The notes under the pieces: model-generated
Told to the model about the DNA's origin: nothing
Databases searched by the model: none
What the model saw: the letters and a program-made list of their open reading frames with translations, nothing else
In this document: in pieces, positions 12,937 through 15,232 of the stretch
Layout of the letters: the number at the start of each line of letters is the position of its first letter
Position numbering within the stretch: the stretch's first letter is position 1
Program-made: the position numbers and the translations under genes
NCBI GenBank assembly: GCA_051010395.1
Contig: JBPCVQ010000158.1
Coordinates: forward strand, 1 to 15,232
Length of the DNA: 15,232 nucleotides
Source of the DNA: JANQPX01 sp051010395
Lineage (GTDB): Bacteria; Pseudomonadota; Alphaproteobacteria; Geminicoccales; Geminicoccaceae
Reading direction: 5' to 3'

Positions 12937-14788
12937 AACGCCTTTGTCCCTCTGCCGTCTGATGGTGTGGCTGGCTGTTCCGGCTATCGCCTTTCTGCTG
13001 CCGCTCTCTCTCGATGCTGCGCCGCCTGTGGAGCCGAGCGTCGTCACGTTCGATCCGGCTTCAGGCCAGGAGATCGGCAAGCCTGGCGGTGAGCTCTCCA
13101 CACTGGTCGGCAAGGCGAAGGACACCCGGCTCATCGTGGTCTACGGCTATGCCCGGTTGGTCGGCTATGACCGCGGTTTCGCCATCCAGCCGGATATCCT
13201 GAAGTCGGTCGAGATCGAGGAAGGCCGAAGCTTTACGCTCCGCCTGCGCGAAGGCCATCGCTGGTCGGACGGCGAACCGTTCACGTCGGAGGATTTCCGC
13301 TATTGGTGGGAGGATATCGCCAACAATATGGCGCTCAGCCCGACAGGTCCGCCGGCCAAGCTGGTCGTCGACGGTGAACTGCCGGAAGTCACCTTTCCCG
13401 ATAAGCTGACCATCCGCTACAGCTGGTCGAAGCCAAATCCATTGTTTCTGCCGGCGCTTGCCGGTGCCTCGCCCCAGTTCATCTACATGCCCGCACACTA
13501 TCTGAAGCAATTTCATAAAGACTACGCCAACCAGCACACGCTCGCCGAAGCGGTCGCCACGGACAAGGCGCGGGACTGGGCACAGCTCCACGGCAGGCGC
13601 GACAACATGTACAAGCTGGACAATCCCGATCTGCCCACGCTGCAACCTTGGATGTTGACGACGTCACCGCCTGCGACGCGCTTTGTTTTCGAGCGCAACC
13701 CCAATTATCATCGCGTTGACGAACAGGGCCAGCAGCTGCCTTATATCGACCGCGTGGTGATGGAAGTGGTCGACAGCAAGCTCATCCCGATCAAGGCAGG
13801 CGCCGGCGAGACCGATCTGCAGGCGCGTGGGCTGTTCTTCAAGCATTATACGTTTTTGAAGGACAATGAGGGCCGCTCGGGGTTGAATACCTATCTCTGG
13901 CAGACGGCCCGTGGTGCGCATCTGGCCCTTTATCCAAACCTGAATGCCAGCGATCCTGTCTGGCGAGAGATCTTGCGCGACGTACGTTTCAGACGTGCCT
14001 TGTCGCTCGCGATCGATCGCGACGAAATCAACCAGATCATGTATTTCGGTCTCGCCATGGGTGGCAACAACACGGTCTTGCCGCAAAGCCCACTCTACAA
14101 GGAAGGCTATCGCTTCGATTGGGCGGCGTTCGACCCGGAAAAAGCCTCAGCGCTTCTCGACGAGATCGGATTGAACGAATGGTCGGCAGACGGCCTTCGC
14201 CTTCTTCCCGACGGCCGGCCGCTCGAGTTGGTCGTCGAGACCGCAGGCGAGGAGACCGAAGAGACCGATTTGCTCGAACTGGTGGCCGAAGCATGGTTGA
14301 AACAAGGTCTCAAAATTCACGTTAAGCCTTCCCAGCGGGAAGTGCTTAGGAATCGCATCTTCGCCGGTGATACCCTGATGTCGATTTCCTACGGCCTGGA
14401 GAACGGCATCCCCACCGCCGACATGAGCCCTTGGGAATTCGCGCCGACCTCACAGTTCGACCAATATCAGTGGCCGAAATGGGGCCAGCATTGGGAGACG
14501 AAAGGCGAGGCCGGCTCGGCGCCTGACATGCCCGAGGCGAAAGAACTCCTGTCGCTGTTTCAGAACTGGGCTGCTGTCCAGTCCACCGAAGAGCGGGAGA
14601 TGATCTGGCATAGAATGCTGGAGATCTACAACGATCAGGTCTACTCGATCGGTCTGGCAAGCGGCGTGTTTCAGCCGGTGGTCGCCAAAACGTCGCTGCG
14701 CAACGTGCCGAAGGAGGGCGTCTATAATTGGGAGCCGGGGGCCCATTTCGGCATCTATCACCCAGACATGTTCTGGTTCGACGAATGA
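12908..14788 (+). CDS. Family 5 solute-binding protein (YejA/YepA/OppA-like)
   Basis: A periplasmic substrate-binding protein of about 626 residues, the size of YejA- or OppA-type proteins that bind peptides, muropeptides or, in some cases, oligosaccharides. The N-terminus has a basic stretch, a hydrophobic core (about 20-36) and likely cleavage after Asp-Ala-Ala. The mature part has the SBP family 5 landmarks: FTLRLREGHRWSDGEPFT (about 112-129), then YWWEDIANN near 134-142, and the later VRFRRALSLAIDRDEIN (about 363-379). The start is uncertain: ATGs at 12902, 12908 and 12926, or GTG 12896, are all in frame and all lie inside the end of the ATPase gene. The last ATG gives the cleanest signal peptide, while 12908 has a loose GAGTG at suitable distance. 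The overlap with the ATPase implies coupling. The permeases are missing from this operon. Confidence 0.9.
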   Translation: MSNPFSMQRKTPLSLCRLMVWLAVPAIAFLLPLSLDAAPPVEPSVVTFDPASGQEIGKPGGELSTLVGKAKDTRLIVVYGYARLVGYDRGFAIQPDILKSVEIEEGRSFTLRLREGHRWSDGEPFTSEDFRYWWEDIANNMALSPTGPPAKLVVDGELPEVTFPDKLTIRYSWSKPNPLFLPALAGASPQFIYMPAHYLKQFHKDYANQHTLAEAVATDKARDWAQLHGRRDNMYKLDNPDLPTLQPWMLTTSPPATRFVFERNPNYHRVDEQGQQLPYIDRVVMEVVDSKLIPIKAGAGETDLQARGLFFKHYTFLKDNEGRSGLNTYLWQTARGAHLALYPNLNASDPVWREILRDVRFRRALSLAIDRDEINQIMYFGLAMGGNNTVLPQSPLYKEGYRFDWAAFDPEKASALLDEIGLNEWSADGLRLLPDGRPLELVVETAGEETEETDLLELVAEAWLKQGLKIHVKPSQREVLRNRIFAGDTLMSISYGLENGIPTADMSPWEFAPTSQFDQYQWPKWGQHWETKGEAGSAPDMPEAKELLSLFQNWAAVQSTEEREMIWHRMLEIYNDQVYSIGLASGVFQPVVAKTSLRNVPKEGVYNWEPGAHFGIYHPDMFWFDE

Positions 14789-14790
14789 CG

Positions 14791-14811
14791 GGGCCCGGGC
14801 CGGGCAGGCCC
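14791..14811. other. GC-rich dyad between converging genes
   Basis: The 39-bp gap between the binding-protein stop and the comM stop contains the 10-bp palindrome GGCCCGGGCC (14792-14801) and possible stems such as GCCCG/CGGGC (14793-14797 with 14801-14805). It could help end transcription from both sides. No T-run follows in either direction, so it does not meet the usual rule for an intrinsic terminator. Confidence 0.25.
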
Positions 14812-14827
14812 AACTCTATTCTGAAAG

Positions 14828-15232
14828 TCAACCGCGGGCCGGCGGCCCCCCGGCGATGCGCCTGAAGGCGATGGCTTCGCCGATATGGCTGCGGATGATG
14901 CTGTCCTTGCCTTCGAGATCGGCGATGGTGCGCGCGACCCTGAGCACCCGGTGGTAGCCGCGGGCGGTAAGGTGGAGGCGCTCGGTGGCGCGCAGGAGGA
15001 GTTCCCGGCTTTTGTCGTCAAGCACGGCGATCTGATCGAGCAGTTCACCCTCGGCTTCAGCATTGGTGCGAAGGCCGGTTTTTTCCAAACCAGCGAAACG
15101 TTCGGCCTGGATGTCTCTCGCCTTCGCTACCCGCTCCGCGACGACAGCACGTTTTTCGCCAGTCGACGGCTGGGTCATCTCCTGGGGAGCAAGTGCCGGC
15201 ACGTCGATGTGTAGATCGATGCGGTCGAACAT
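14828..15232 (-). CDS. comM: ComM, C-terminal part (YifB-type Mg-chelatase-like AAA protein; cut by right edge)
   Basis: The last 135 codons of a longer gene that enters from the right edge. MFDRIDLHIDVPAL at the window end is the typical AAA-core segment of ComM/YifB (usually Leu-Leu/Met-Phe-Asp-Arg-Ile-Asp-Leu-His), and what follows is the Mg-chelatase C-terminal domain with RATERLHLTARGYHRVLRV and ARTIADLEG, ending at 14828. The Met at 15232 is internal, not a start; the family is about 510 residues. ComM is a cytoplasmic hexameric helicase-like ATPase that promotes branch migration during integration of incoming DNA in natural transformation and is widespread in bacteria that are not known to be competent. 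It converges on the binding-protein gene. Confidence 0.9.
   Translation of the reverse strand: MFDRIDLHIDVPALAPQEMTQPSTGEKRAVVAERVAKARDIQAERFAGLEKTGLRTNAEAEGELLDQIAVLDDKSRELLLRATERLHLTARGYHRVLRVARTIADLEGKDSIIRSHIGEAIAFRRIAGGPPARG

Noticed and set aside
14789..14827. Bidirectional intrinsic terminator between the binding-protein gene and comM
   Set aside because: Strong GC dyads are present but neither strand has a T-run after the stem, so it is listed only as a low-confidence dyad.

Overview
The window is about 15.2 kb of GC-rich bacterial DNA. Gene content and codon use point to an alphaproteobacterium, most likely Hyphomicrobiales (Rhizobiales). This rests on family resemblance only, because there is no rRNA or other marker gene. 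I see no rRNA, tRNA, CRISPR array, insertion sequence or prophage gene. The genes look chromosomal and intact, and two are cut by the window edges.

Layout, left to right. (1) Positions 1-675, minus strand: the N-terminal part of an unrecognised basic membrane protein that runs off the left edge. (2) 918-1995, plus strand: a two-gene unit of a putative lipoprotein, with a run of eight G just after its lipobox, and a 58-residue membrane protein. (3) 2087-3541, minus strand: a WcaJ-type polyprenyl-phosphate glycosyl-1-phosphate transferase, the enzyme type that starts exopolysaccharide repeat units. It has a good terminator (2026-2061), a small hairpin just ahead of its start, and a candidate promoter. 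(4) 3892-7488, minus strand: a complete YnjB-YnjC-YnjD-type ABC transporter whose substrate is not established (binding protein, fused double permease, ATPase). (5) 7766-14788, plus strand: five genes in one direction, the last four overlapping at their junctions. They are a GT4 glycosyltransferase, a MurG-like glycosyltransferase, a cytoplasmic NodB/CE4-like deacetylase, a double ATPase of the oligopeptide-importer type, and a family 5 solute-binding protein. (6) 14828-15232, minus strand: the C-terminal end of ComM (YifB-type Mg-chelatase-like AAA protein), running off the right edge.

How the parts may work together. Blocks 4 and 5 diverge from one 277-bp region that carries a candidate promoter for each direction. 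In block 5, a three-enzyme glycan module (two transferases and a deacetylase) is translationally coupled to importer parts that lack their two permeases. This is the most unusual feature of the window. Either the permeases are encoded elsewhere, or the ATPase and binding protein serve a related peptide, muropeptide or sugar uptake system. The WcaJ-type enzyme has no other exopolysaccharide genes next to it, so its partners must also be elsewhere.

Start sites were chosen from visible ribosome-binding sites, signal peptides and family fit. Several are uncertain and are marked as such.
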